From Romanomermis culicivorax (taxonomy: Eukaryota; Nematoda; Enoplea; Mermithida; Mermithidae): a DNA stretch of 64,000 nt. Below, in pieces: positions 44,022 to 56,482 of this stretch. The stretch spans positions 558,001-622,000 of the forward strand of contig CAWUHX010000069.1 in the NCBI GenBank assembly GCA_963922205.1. Direction: 5' to 3'. A program made the position numbers and the translations under genes. Numbering within the stretch: the stretch's first letter is position 1; each line of letters starts with the position of its first letter. The notes under the pieces are model-generated. The model did no database searches and was not told the DNA's origin. It saw only the letters and a program-made list of their open reading frames with translations.

Positions 44022-44291
44022 CTATCCGCTGCAGCCGCAAGCGGTATTGTCGCCGAACGTCGGTTTGCCTTTCATAATCGATTTCACTGAGCAATTGATC
44101 GAATAGCCGCTACCTTCGCCGCATTGACGGATGCAGCAGTTCTTGAACGTTTCGCAGACGTGTTTGAACTGTGCGCTACTGGATTCTTGCTTGCAAGTTT
44201 CGGCGGCTTGATCTAGGGGCACGGCGGTGATGAATTTTTGACCGAGAACAAAGGCGACGATGGACCAAATTGCGAATTGAAACATTTTCAA
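44022..44291 (-). CDS. Secreted 8-cysteine peptide, family A, gene A3
   Basis: A single exon of 89 residues. The signal peptide is MKMFQFAIWSIVAFVLGQ and the mature region starts near VPLDQAAETC. Cysteines are at 33, 46, 52, 53, 57, 67, 85 and 87, giving C-x12-C-x5-CC-x3-C-x9-C-x17-C-x-C. It keeps the family core FKNCCIRQCG and GYSINC. It is the closest relative of A2 in this window. The two ATG codons (M1, M3) are both usable. Confidence 0.8.
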   Translation of the reverse strand: MKMFQFAIWSIVAFVLGQKFITAVPLDQAAETCKQESSSAQFKHVCETFKNCCIRQCGEGSGYSINCSVKSIMKGKPTFGDNTACGCSG

Positions 44292-47200
44292 ATTAAAAAT
44301 CTAAATCAATATTAGATTTGAAAAGTGCTAAAGTAAAATTGCTAAAAGTCAGACATTACTGTAACCTGGTCAAGAACAAGTACCAAAGTTATTCTGTCTG
44401 CCGATATAACTTGCCTGGCCTGAATTTCGCATAAAATTGCCGTCAGGTACAGTCGGTTTTTAATAAAGTCATTTTGATATATTTTGAAAAATTTAATCAG
44501 CTAAAGCGAGAAATTTGAATATGCAAAAAATTTATGCTCAGAGTACCAGGAACATTTTCTAGAATTATTTTCCCGGGAAAGAAATTGTTTTACTATACTC
44601 CCCTCATTTTTAAATAGTCGATGCAGCGAAATCGCAGCCAAATTCTTACTCAAAATTATGCAAGGCTTGTTGATTCTGTTTGATAAATTGTTAATACTCC
44701 TTTCAACCATTTCAAGCTCATGGAAATAGTTCTCCCGATCTTCAGTAAGGCTGCGTTTTCTGAAACTCCGACCGTCGCTTCAAAATGAATGCAGTATAGA
44801 ATCAGGAGTGACCAGACAAGCAAGTGATTGACGTCTTTCACATATTTCGAGAAATTTTCGAGGCCTTCTGCAGATTCAACGTTTCAAACTTTTCATAAAA
44901 CTGGGACATGGACTTCGACCTAAAGCTCGATGCATGAAAATCCGCTGAACTGCATTGGAGAAACAATACGTGCGAAAAAACTTGTTCTAGATAGACGCTA
45001 TAAAAACGACACTTTTTTGTTGAAGGCGCTACAAAAGATTGAATTTTTTCGTTGAATGTTCCTCTTTGCTTTGATCAAGTATTTGGTTTTGTAATTTTCG
45101 TTATGCACATTAATATTCAGCAGGCTTTATGTATCCTTTGCATTTCAGTTTTCAACCAACACTGATTATTGGTACAAAATCTTTATTCAATGTGCGCTTT
45201 TAATGGATTCACTGTTGAATTTACATTTTCGAAAAAACGGATTTTTTGATTAGGTAACCGGTTCAAGAAGTCGTCCGAAAAAAATGCTTCATGAGTCAGC
45301 ATTAGGAACAGTAAAAATTCATCCATGCTCATGTCAGATCCATAAGAGCTCTCGTTGCAGTTTTTAACAAAATTAAGGAATAGTCTAGAGTACAGCTGTA
45401 AATCACCACATGCGGCATATCATTGGTTGTGTGTACCAAAGATATGCTTGAGATTCAGCGAAAAAATGAACTGTTTTTGAACTTTCAGAATTACCGGATT
45501 GAAAATATACATCAGCAGGAGGGAAATAATGTCAAATTTGAACGAAGTTTCGAGCAGCTTCGAGTCCACAAAAGCTAGAGCTGTGCAATTTTTAAAACAT
45601 TTTTTGCATACATCTTATAAGTGAGATGCCTGGATTGCTGCCTACTAAAGATCCTAAAATGTCGCTATCATTGAGAGTTTAAACACTGAGATTGAGCACA
45701 TTCTGGGAGATGTTTATCCTCATGCCCTTAAATTCTTAAATTTCAAGTGTTGAAGACTGGGGCAGGCAACTTGCCGATACTTCCCTAAGGCTGAACCACA
45801 AAGCTTATTCTTTTACGCCATTATTTAGAATATAACCAACTCTACAATGACCAATTTTGTTGATCGGGAGCTCAAACAGATCTACAGGTATTTGATTAAT
45901 TTTGCAAAATTCGGGTTCATAAAACTTGAGCCCAGGTGCATTTATTACACAAAATTCACAAGATGTCTCCGATATCGATATCTCAAAAGTCATTCGAATC
46001 AACAAAAACGTATGGAAGTTCAAGGAATTCGTGTCGTTCATCGAGAAAAGAAGACGTTTCTTGATGGTCCAATTCCCAGTGTATTTTTGGGTTTATTTTA
46101 AGCAGATCAACAATTCTACTGACTTCACTTTAATACAATGTGAAAAAATTTTCGTCATTGCATGATTTTGCACACACCTTGATCATTATGGAACATCAAG
46201 ATTGAGTAAATCACGATTATACGCACTGATTCTGCTCTATTTGTTGCTTTATGTTTTTTTTGGTTTGAATTTTTCGACATCGTAAAAAAAGGAGGTCGGG
46301 AAATCGGCACATTGACAGGGTCTTATATGCTGTTTTAAATTTACTTGATTGGCATTGCACGGCAACCATGAAATAGATTTTTTCGTTTATTGTGGTTACG
46401 GTAACTCATCACTTTTAGTTGATTTACAAATGTAAGGTTTCAATACTTTGCATTTTTCACGAACATTAATCTGAACACAATTTTCGGAAACATCAAGCAG
46501 CAGAGCGAACCTTAAAGGCCATTGCCGTTAAGGTGTTTCTGAGCATTAGCTCAACTCAAACGCAAGACAGAAAGTTAAGTTGCAGCGGAAATCCTCCTCA
46601 AATATAAGTGTGCGATTTCTGCAGAAATAGCATGCTCGTTAGTGCATTTTACATCTGGGAAAATTTTGGTGCTTAAAAATCCGACGCTTTTTCTTCGAAA
46701 AATTTCTAGACTACGCACGAGGACCGATACCATAAAAAATTTAGTTTTCGTGGAATATTTCATTCCGAATTTCTAAAATCTACAACTTCAAAATATGTCC
46801 GAGCATACACATCATCAGGGTACAAGAAAGCATTCACTGATTTTTCTTCAGATTTATTTTTATATCATGCATACTATTGGAGGAAGCATTTTTTACGCCA
46901 TCAAATTCATTTCCGTGATGAAGTGATAATTCCCTACGGCTTCTAATTTTAGTTTCGTCCTGAATCATTGCTCATTCATCTATGATGAACAAACAGCATG
47001 ATTCAAAATGAGTTCCGGGTTTTGTTCCTTCGTTCGATCGTGACACCTGTTTTCCGGTAAGTTCCGCATTTTATCTCTATATAACATATCGAAGTTTTCT
47101 ATTCGCCATAGTGTCCGATAGATTCGCAAAAGTGTCCATAGTTTGTCATGCTGTTGTTCAAGATGGCATAGCATTCCATTCTGTACTATTATTCGGCCGA

Positions 47201-47817
47201 ACTTTATTCAATTCCTTCTGAATTGTGAAAGGAATAAGGTTAATTTGAAATTGATTGGCCGAGAAAGTATATTTATGCTATTCAAACTTGAGGACACAAT
47301 CTCTAAACTGTCCGACGATAGCCCTAAACGATCAACCCGAAATATTTGAGATTTGTATCAAGATACCAAGGCTAATTTTTCCAAGAACTGTGCTCACAAA
47401 TATATAGAACAGCTCATCAGGGAGTGAAATTGATCCGTTTCAAAAGAATTATTCTTACTTTTGGAAATTATCCGTGAAGATATGATGGAATGAATCAAGT
47501 TTTCTCAGGGTTCCATTTTGAATACGACCATCGTGGAACTTGTAGATTTGATGATAAATGTTAGGAAGTTATAACAAACATTTCTGTGTGTTTTCTCTTG
47601 TCTATCAACTTTGAAGAACCGAATAAATCAAAAAAGATGCTGTATTATTGAAAAATTTCGTCGAAAAGCTTGAAGCACTCAAAAACTGAAGAAGTTTGGT
47701 AAATTGTCAAAATCAGATCGAAAAACCCTTTGGTAAGGCTAACATGCTTCAGTAGTAAGGCTAACATGCTCTCCATTTGTAACGATTATACGGTAGTTTG
47801 GGAATTTCAGATTCAAA
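44292..47817. other. Intergenic DNA, no gene seen
   Basis: A MITE type 2 copy lies at 44592-44799. Overlapping open frames at 45847-46165 have no motif and no copies, so they are not called. The rest is AT-rich with no visible RNA gene. Confidence 0.4.
44592..44799. repeat. MITE type 2, copy 2
   Basis: It starts ACTATACTCCCCTCATTTTT and ends TTCAAAATGAATGCAGTATAG, an imperfect inverted pair. The interior CGATGCAGCGAAATCGCAGC and CTCAAAATTATG are shared with copy 1. Confidence 0.5.
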
Positions 47818-48078
47818 ATGTCCAAATATACAATTTTATTCATCGCCGCCTTTATCGTCGGAGTAGTCGTCGCCGGGCCTGTAGATAAGGCCGCCGAAAA
47901 ATGCAAACGAGACGCCGGCAATCTACCGTTGGAACAATCGTGCAAAGCGTTCAAAAATTGTTGCATCCGCGAGTGCAGCGGTGGTGGCTACAACATCAAG
48001 TGCCGCGCGAAAACGATCGCTGGACAAAGCATAGGGATATTCACGAACGAGTCAGTTTGCGCTTGTAGTCGGTTTTGA
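47818..48078 (+). CDS. Secreted 8-cysteine peptide, family A, gene A4
   Basis: A single exon of 86 residues on the plus strand, opposite to A1-A3. The signal peptide is MSKYTILFIAAFIVGVVVAG. Cysteines are at 29, 42, 48, 49, 53, 62, 81 and 83, giving C-x12-C-x5-CC-x3-C-x8-C-x18-C-x-C. The FKNCCIREC core and the closing CAC match the family. GC-rich codons (GCC, GTC, CGC) stand out from the flanks. It is as diverged from A1-A3 as they are from each other outside the cysteines, so the cluster is not a set of recent copies. Confidence 0.8.
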   Translation: MSKYTILFIAAFIVGVVVAGPVDKAAEKCKRDAGNLPLEQSCKAFKNCCIRECSGGGYNIKCRAKTIAGQSIGIFTNESVCACSRF

Positions 48079-51000
48079 TCATTAGTCAAATGTAATTAAC
48101 ACGCGATGAATGGCAAGGTTTTTGAATGGTTTGAATAATTTTATTTGATTAAACGAGCAAACATCACTTAAATTGTTGTTTGAAAAAAGAAAAAGTCAAG
48201 AAAAAGTTGTGCACGGGGGATTGAGATGCGATTTTCAAAATTTTGATCGCAGACTCCGTCCGTCTTATTAGAATTTGTAGTAATTTTTTCAGCCTGTCTA
48301 TGAAGCGTTGCTCTTGTAGTGTAAAAACTACTCTTACAAAAGACACCCTACCAGTGTTTTTCTACACGTATCTCATCTACAGTGTTTATCGTAATGTTCT
48401 TTTTTGTCTAGCATTTGCTAGAAAATTTTGCGTCAAAGCAGAATTCTTGAAAAAAGTAAACTCACTGATGACTGACGCTTATGAACGTTAGAAAAATACT
48501 GCATACAATTGGATTCATTGTCTTTACTAAAGTTTAAATCAACAAATGTAACATTTTTTCCTGATCAATTTGTGAAAATTTTCAACAAAATCGCAGGGAT
48601 CAACTTGTGATAATTTTCAAAAAAATTCCAGGATTAGAAAAAAACGGTTGGCGGAATTCCACGAGGGACTCTAACATAGGTTGCTAGCAATTGCCTGCGC
48701 TTTTGCTCATCGATCATTCTCAATTTTTTGTATTTTGGAAGATAAAAATTCCTAAAAAGTCATTATTTGAGTAGATTTAAAGATTAATTTTACTGGGGCC
48801 AAATCTTCTCGGGAAAAAGTGGCACGCCGATTTATGATATCAATACTACATACCACGTCATCAGGGTCTAAAAAACGAAGCCAATGAAAGTATTACATCT
48901 GAAACTACGTAGTAACTTTTCCGAAATTGAAAAAATACTGGAACCAATATCTGTTTTGTTTCCTGAAGGACCTGAAACGTTCCAACATACATGCACATAG
49001 GGGGTTAGGGTTCTTGACGGTGGGTTCTAAACCCCAGCAGAATTAGGTTGACTTTCAACAGATTCTTCCTGACCTCCAGCACATTCGACACCCTAAGCAT
49101 TGATTCGTCATTACCGGGGAGGAAAGTGCTACATACAGAATTTTTGGTTTTGAAAAAATCGCTTTCAAACATGCTTGAATGTTTCATTTCTCAAAAGCCA
49201 AATTGTTTTTTAACTGGAGTTTGTTCCTCAAAGCAAGTACATGTTCAATGACAGTCATGTTAATACTCAAGATACACTAGCTATGGCGGTGAGTAAGCTT
49301 ATTTGTATACAGATCCTTTTTCCACATGGCTAATCAACTAAATTTGCTGTATATGGCACCTTCATCATAAGGAATCACCTATAATGGCCAGTTAAAAATC
49401 ATAGGAAATCAAAAAATATCATTTTACAGGTTCAAGCTATCATACTGGGTTGGTCTGATTGTAGCAACCTTTTGAAGCTCCAGAAACATAAAAAACATAC
49501 ACATTTAAATATGTAGTTTGAACTTGTCTATCTCCTATAATATTGACTCTTGTTATCTCAAATTTTACAAAAATGGTATATGGCACCTTTATCCCTGGTG
49601 GTGTTGGTATGATGAAGGAAAATGAGAAGACATGAAGACAAGTCGTCATGGAAATAATGTTGTAGTTTAACGGTTTTTTTTAATATTCCGAAAGAGAAAC
49701 ATAAAACTTTTAAAAAATTCCGATCAAGCGAATATTTTCGTATATTGGACTAATATAGATCGAAAAATGTGCTGCTTGGATTTTAGAAGACCTCTCGTTT
49801 TATTATCAAGAAGGAAAAAATTCTGTCGATACCCTGACCCGGATGACCCTCAGCAAAGTTTCCATGATGTGCATGTACGCGTTTCGCTATACTGAATTTT
49901 TATAATAAACAGTCTATCAGAAGTAAAAACATCATAGCGCCGAATCTTTTATGAATATAAATTTTCTCATTATATCGAAACTTTAAGCATGAGTCAATTG
50001 GATTTCTCGTCTGATCATCTTACTTGGCATAGAGCATTTCATAGTTCACTACCGGAATTTCTTATGTAAGTGCAAGAAAATTTTCAAAAATGCCATGAAA
50101 ATAAAAAAAGAAACTGTTCATTTGGATAAATAGTTGTGCTTTCATCAGCCGATATTTTCTAAAATGCTTCTGTCATTTTTCTAATCGACTTGAAAACAAC
50201 GAAATTTCATTTTATCCCGACTAAGTGAAAGATTTTTCAAAAGATACAAAATGAACTTCACCTGCTCAGTATGTCAAGAAAAAATTTTATTGGCTACGAT
50301 ATACCCGTATTGAATTTTTAAAAAATCATGTTTGAGGTAACAACTTGACTCAGTTTTGTGAACCTCGAATTTCATTTTATTCGAAAAACTGTGGAAAATA
50401 TGGTAAATTTGGCCACAGTCTGTGCAATGTTTGCATTACATACGAAGATTGAAATCGGCCTTAATGGATATCCAAGTTCAAAATCACATGTATAAAAACC
50501 AAAATTTGGTAATTTCCGAGCAGTCACATTGATTGTATGACGTGATTCCTCACGAAAAACGTTGAAATTATTAAGCATTCTGTTGAAAAATTTGCCGGCT
50601 TTTTTATTTTTCGGGCGTCGACACCTCAAGACTTTCATGAAAAATATATTGGGGTCTGAACGGAGAGGAGGGATCTCACGTGGATAATCATTGCTTCGAC
50701 ATCAACTTCTTCGAAAATACAATCGTTCATCAAAAACCTTTTTTACAATATTTATAATTATTTATATTTATAATAATAATAATATCATCAGTGACTTTTA
50801 CAGAGGACCAAATGAACACATTTTCGAACATCTTCGGAATGACCATCGAAAACAAATCGGCAGATGCTCGATGATTGTCCGGCATTTTTATTCTTACCTC
50901 CACGGACACCTGACAACCCGATAAGAACAAGCAGCTTGAACCAACGCATGAATTCAGGAGATGACATCAGGAATCCAGGCATCTTCGTTCGCACCAGACT

Positions 51001-54000
51001 AAGTATAACAGAAGCTCAGCTTTTTTGTTTCGATTTTGTTATTTAATTTTTCTATTTTATTGAATTTTTGTACTTTATTGTTCTTTAATGTCATTCTCTT
51101 TCCAGTATTCTGTGTCATAATTCTGTCATTTTATGTATAGGTCGTAATCTATGTGTTGTTCAGATCAAAAGCACATTCCGGACTTTAGATTCTTGACGAT
51201 CAATATCAATTAAATAATACATTTAAAAAGTCCTAGAATTTTTAGATAGACAACTGTAGCCGATTTTACAGAATAGTCAGCGACTATCACCGATTCCGTG
51301 GGACTTTCATCGGCGATTGTTCCCAACTTTACCGAATCAAAAGTGAAAAAACCCTGGGATCATTTTCAGCCACAATTGACAATTTCAATCATAAAAATCA
51401 GCTATGAAATCGGGGAAATAAAACTCTGATCTATTTTTCAGGACTGTCTCCAATTTTACATGCTAAGCATAAAAAGCCACAAGCTTGCTCGATGTATCAA
51501 AAGGTCATTTTAAACCTTCCTCTAGATTATAATGTGCAAGCATAATTCAAAACTTGAAAAACATGTAGTGTGCACGTGCCTTATTTAGAATTGACCTGTT
51601 GGAAGAAAATTTTGTTTTATTAATTTTCAGGTGCAATCTCATTTTCTTTTCTGTGAACGTGAAATTTCTGCATTTTTTCGAAAAATGTTGTCACTTTTCT
51701 TCTTTCTCTTTGAGATTTTGATGAAAATATTTTGCTATTGATTTAAGGAATGGTTGATATAAATTATACGCAATAATTCTACAGCTACCACTGATTCCAT
51801 GAATTCATTCTTAAAAATCGGCGGCCGTCGCCGATTCGGTCGACGCATTCGTTAAGACAGAATTTATAAAAGGCTCGACCGTCCCTATGATAATTTAAAA
51901 GATAATCATTTCTCAGACATTTTGAGTAGTTTCGTGCACTGAGTCTCTTGGTACCACTGGTTTCGCTTAAAAATGAAAATTCACGCCGCTAATATGTCAT
52001 AGTCTGAAAATTGACGATTTTTGGCGTTTTTCAGTGGTCTTGCTAGCCAAGCGATATTTCAGGATTGGAGTGATCTTATTCGATAAATGATTATTCATTT
52101 TACACAAGAGAGGATAGGCTATCGTTTGGTGTAATATTTACAGCATATTATTGCATATTACACCTTTTAAGAGAGTTTAAAGTTTCGGAAATGAGCCATC
52201 AAAATTAGCAAAAGTTTTGTAGATGATCACTCCCGAGCACTTTCCTATCGAATGACGCAAAATTTAATTTTATTATTTTATAGCTCATGCATTCTTACTG
52301 TACGGATAAAATTTCTATCAAAATCTTTGTACCTTTTGGAGGGCTGCAGGGCTCTAAAGAAGGCATGCCCATAGGAATTGCTCAGAAGTTACTGCATTTT
52401 CCAGGTGGCTCTTGTATACTCCTGGTAGAACTATAGAATTGACAAACTATAGTTTGATGTACTAATTGTTTCACAAACGAACATGTTACACTCCGAAAGA
52501 AAGTGTCGAAAATGAGACCAAAAAAAGAAAAATAATGTTTAGGAGCACTCCCGATTATCTTCAACTATGATGCTGCAGAATTTTATTTTTTTATTCTATA
52601 ATTCATACATTCCTACAGTAGCTGTAAAAGTAACATCATCGTCATCGGGCATCGTTTTGGGAGCTGTAAAGGTTTGCACACACTGCAGTCTCCTTCAAAT
52701 ATGTTCTTAAATCTTGATAGATGCCCAACCAATAAAATTCTGGGAATACAGGATGCGTCTCCACCCAATACATAAGAAGAGAAATGTGGATCAAAGTCTT
52801 GATAATTTTTTTTCTGATTTAGGTTTTATGGTTTCTGAACGAAGTGCTTCAAATGATAAATCGAAAACTTCGAAAATTTTCATTAAATTTCAGAAAACGA
52901 GTGATCGTTTGAAATTTATTCACACGAAAATGGAAAGAGTTATTTGGATGCCCTTTGCTGAAATACAATCGATCTGCTATAATTTGGTTCATTTTCGTCT
53001 TTCTAACTTAAAGTAGTTTTAAACAGGGTGCCTCCAACTGTAGAGCCCTTTCTCACAGCCTATAACATGGGCTGAAGTCAGGCAGCCGACAGTGATTTTG
53101 CATCATCTCAGCATCGATTTTTTTCAATCAAATTCCTGGAATGATGAATTTTCGTTCCACGTCTTCTTAGACAACCTGTTGCACAATCGTTCAAAGTATA
53201 TCAATGAAATTTCATCGGTGATCGACCCACATCTATTCTTTTTATTCGTCTAATCTGAACGTTTTCAATGTTTCTTGCATCCTTTTAATGGCATATTTAG
53301 TGGCAACATCACTTTTGTATGCAGCGAAGTCGTAAAAATGTTAAAATTCAAAATTTTGGAGTAGTGTAGCTCTGCGAATTTTTTTTTATGCTGAATGAAT
53401 GTTGTAACGATATTCAGCACGTGAAACTAGAACTACATGTCTAATTTTCAGGTATTATTAATTTTCAAGTTATCATCGGTCGATCGAGCAGAAGGTCGAA
53501 TCTCTCAGAAATCGTGTCTTGATATCAGCAACTATCGCCGATTAAATGCAATCGAGATTATCGCCGATTGTCGATTCATCCCTAAAAGTCTCCGACCGTT
53601 GCCGATCCAATCTTTATAATCGAGGACTATTGCACAACAGAATGCAATTCTTGACCATGCTGGAAGGTTTGAAATGCATAAAAAATCTATGAAACTGTTA
53701 GCAATGCATGGAACAGTCAAGATTTTTTAAACATATTGCTTCATTAGATTGCCTATGATCGAGCATTCCGTTATGTAATTTTTGCTATTTACATCAATAT
53801 TGATAAAAAAAATGTTTATTATGAAAAAACATTCATGTTACCTACTCTTGCGAAAAACTATAGTAATTTTTTTTTCAACTGTACCTGGGGAAGAGAAAAA
53901 GTTTGTTCATGCAAATTAGTTTATGTGTTCAATTATCCCATCAAATTGCTGCAGCAGTTATCTCTGCACTTGAAAAATGAAAATGTTGGCTTGCATGCGA

Positions 54001-54630
54001 TCCATGGTCATCATTAGTCTACAGATTTGTTTGCATTTTTGCACTAATTTGAAATTTTTCCGAGGATGGTACTATTAGAGATATAATAGGTGCGGATTTA
54101 TGAGCTTTCAAATGCTAGTCGAAAATGGACCATGCATAGATCGAAAGCTTAAATGTATTTTGGCGGCCAGGACAGAAGTTATTCTGAAAAGTAAATAGCT
54201 AAATGCCCGATTATAGCCTGTGAAATTTTGTAGCAACACAATTAAAAAAATACCATCTTTCCGGTTCAATGCATCGCTGAAAGTTTCACAGATTCTTTCT
54301 GTGCATCTCAGATAACCTTTTTTATAAAATCTTCCAGCATGGTCACGAGTAGGATGTGAATTCATCATCCTCCGTTAGATTTTGCCGTCCTTTTTAAATC
54401 GAGTCAGTTCGCGTAAGACACCTTCAGCCCCACCTGAATGTGAAGATTATAATCAACTACTTTGGCCCCATGATAGACTGAAAAAATTTTGATTCTTCAG
54501 AGATTGGATCTTTTCACTGCAAATTAATATAAATTTGGTACAATTTAATAAATTAAGGAACCAGTTAATTTCACCCCGAACCAGGACTGCAGAATACCTT
54601 TCTGATATTTGATTTCCCATCCCGTTAGAC
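48079..54630. other. Long intergenic stretch, no supported gene
   Basis: A frame of 100 codons at 52714-53016 has no motif. Old repeats occur at 51240-51340, 51780-51860 and 53520-53610 (CGCCGATT / CGGCGATT motifs), and a decayed repeat at 53290-53530 is shared with 8560-8800. An ATT-rich microsatellite lies at 50750-50790. Confidence 0.35.
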
Positions 54631-54633
54631 TAA

Positions 54634-55552
54634 AGCCGGGTATATACTTACCCGTACGCACGTGCGCCGCCGATTTTTGAGCGGGCCCCGCAATTTGCAG
54701 CCCGGAAATTGAACGCACAATCGTGCGCCGCATTGCGGGTGCCGGGCGGAAATTGAACGCACAATAGTGCGCCGCATTGCGGGTGCCGGGCGGAAATTGA
54801 ACGCACAATCGTGCGCCAAATAATTTTGCGCGTGCGGGCAAGTAGAAACCATTTCTACTTTTTCGCACATCTGTAATTCATGCGGATCAGGAACCACCGC
54901 CGCAGTACAGTAAAGTATTGTTTTTTGCCATGGCGCACGATTGAACTTCATTTTCGAGCCCCCCCCCCCCCGTTGGCGCGATGCGATCGCATGGGAATAT
55001 TATTAGCTTGTTTCTAAAACGGGGGGAAAACTTTGGACTGTTTCCCAAGTTGGGAAAAACATTTTCGGATACACAGTAGAAAACTCAAAAAATATTACGC
55101 GCGGAAAATACATGGCTACTGTGCCTGGCGCATTTTAAAACGCAATGTCATACGTTCGGGGAGGGGGCACCGTTTTTTTCCCTCAAATAAGGTGTTTTGA
55201 GGAAAAAAATTTCGAAATGAGGAAAAAAATTTTGGGTATGGTTCTCATTGAGGAAAAAATTTTGGGGAATTCAAAACTGAAAAGATGCGTTTTGGTGGAC
55301 TTAAAAGGGTCAAAATCTCAAAATAATCCGGCGCGTTAGCATATCATACTTGTAAACTATCGTTTTTTGCTCATGGTGCACGATTGTACTTGATTTTTCA
55401 GCCCTCCCTCACACCCGTACGCGTACGGTTAAGTATATTCAAATGCGGTCCACAATGAGGCCGCATGCGCATTCTTGGCTGAAGTATATACCGCACATTG
55501 GCAGGTTGCAAAACTGCTCCGCACGTGCGTATGGGTAAGTATATACCCAGCT
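54634..55552. mobile_element. PIF/Harbinger-type MITE with internal 44-bp tandem repeat, 919 bp
   Basis: It starts AGCCGGGTATATACTTACCC, and its right end is the inverse of AGCTGGGTATATACTTACCC, so about 35 bases pair with two or three mismatches. TAA flanks it at 54631-54633 and 55553-55555. The interior after the C-run (about 55190-55290) resembles part of the element at 13513-14406 (GGTTCTCATTG..GAAAAAATTTT, ACTGAAAAGATG). No transposase is seen. Confidence 0.75.
54704..54835. repeat. 44-bp tandem repeat, three units
   Basis: Units start at 54704, 54748 and 54792, each opening GGAAATTGAACGCACAAT and continuing CGTGCGCC. The third unit diverges in its second half. It lies inside the MITE, near its left end. 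Confidence 0.7.
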
Positions 55553-55555
55553 TAA

Positions 55556-56482
55556 ACATGTGTTTAGCTCATGTTTGCCCCTAAACAGCAAAACTATATT
55601 TTGAATTATGGCACTTTCGATCCTTTTTCAAGGTGTATGTGTCAGGGATGGACATAGTCTATCTCCAGGTTGCCAAGAAATAGCTAAAGTAGTCTACACA
55701 ATTTGTGTTGATGCCGATTTGCATAGACACCGTGCATAAATGTGCCCGTTGTTTATGGTTTTAGTCATTCTTTGTGTTAAGTAAAAATCGGCGGCCAGAC
55801 TGGCCATATATTATAATTATTTTATTATTGTTATATTTGTGGAGTTATGCGCCCAAATACAACGTTCACCGTTCGGACAATTGTTTACGATCCTGCAGTG
55901 AAGGGAACACAGGTTAGACCCCGGATTTCTGGAGAGCCACCCAGCATGCAAGTCTACATTTGCAACTCAATTCTCGGCCTCCATTTCTCGGTTTGTCCTT
56001 GATTTGAAGTTACTTGAGCTCAGAGAGTTATTTGATCTTCTGCAGTTCCCCAGAACGAAAGCAGGTGATCTTTGTTGAACTTGAGACTGACCAAACTGTT
56101 GCAAACTTATTCTACCTAAGGTTTAGGCCTGATTAGGTGAATTAGCGAGTGACTGATTAGGTCTATTTTTGATACCAATCCATTTATTATATTTCTCAGT
56201 CTAACCCAAGTCTCATTTCAACATATGTAGGGTATCAAGAGAGAACGTAGGTTTCTGCCAGAAGAGCGAGATAGTTTGAGTCAAGTAAAAAAAATCAGGT
56301 GGCAATAAGGTGGCCTGTCTTACTATGGTAAAATCCTGTTCGTGAAACGTCATTTGTTTTCAAAATAACATTATGGAGAAATTTCAAACGATTTGAGTGA
56401 GGTTCTGTGAACTATCATAATCACTCATAAAATTTTCTGTCTAGAAATCATTCCATTATTTAAAGTTATTCGACGAGAAATA
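55556..56482. other. Intergenic DNA with a possible short frame
   Basis: A 51-codon frame at 55847-56002 (MRPNTTFTVRTIVYDPAVKG at its start) has protein-like composition but no motif or confirmed splice sites. Nothing else is seen. Confidence 0.2.

Noticed and set aside
45847..46165. Two overlapping frames of about 80 codons
   Set aside because: They compete on the same strand, and neither shows a motif or splice support.
52714..53016. 100-codon frame
   Set aside because: Slightly coding-like, but with no motif or homologous copy; a chance frame is likely.
54545..54951. Minus-strand frames of about 107 codons with internal repeats
   Set aside because: They are translations of the 44-bp tandem repeat inside a MITE.
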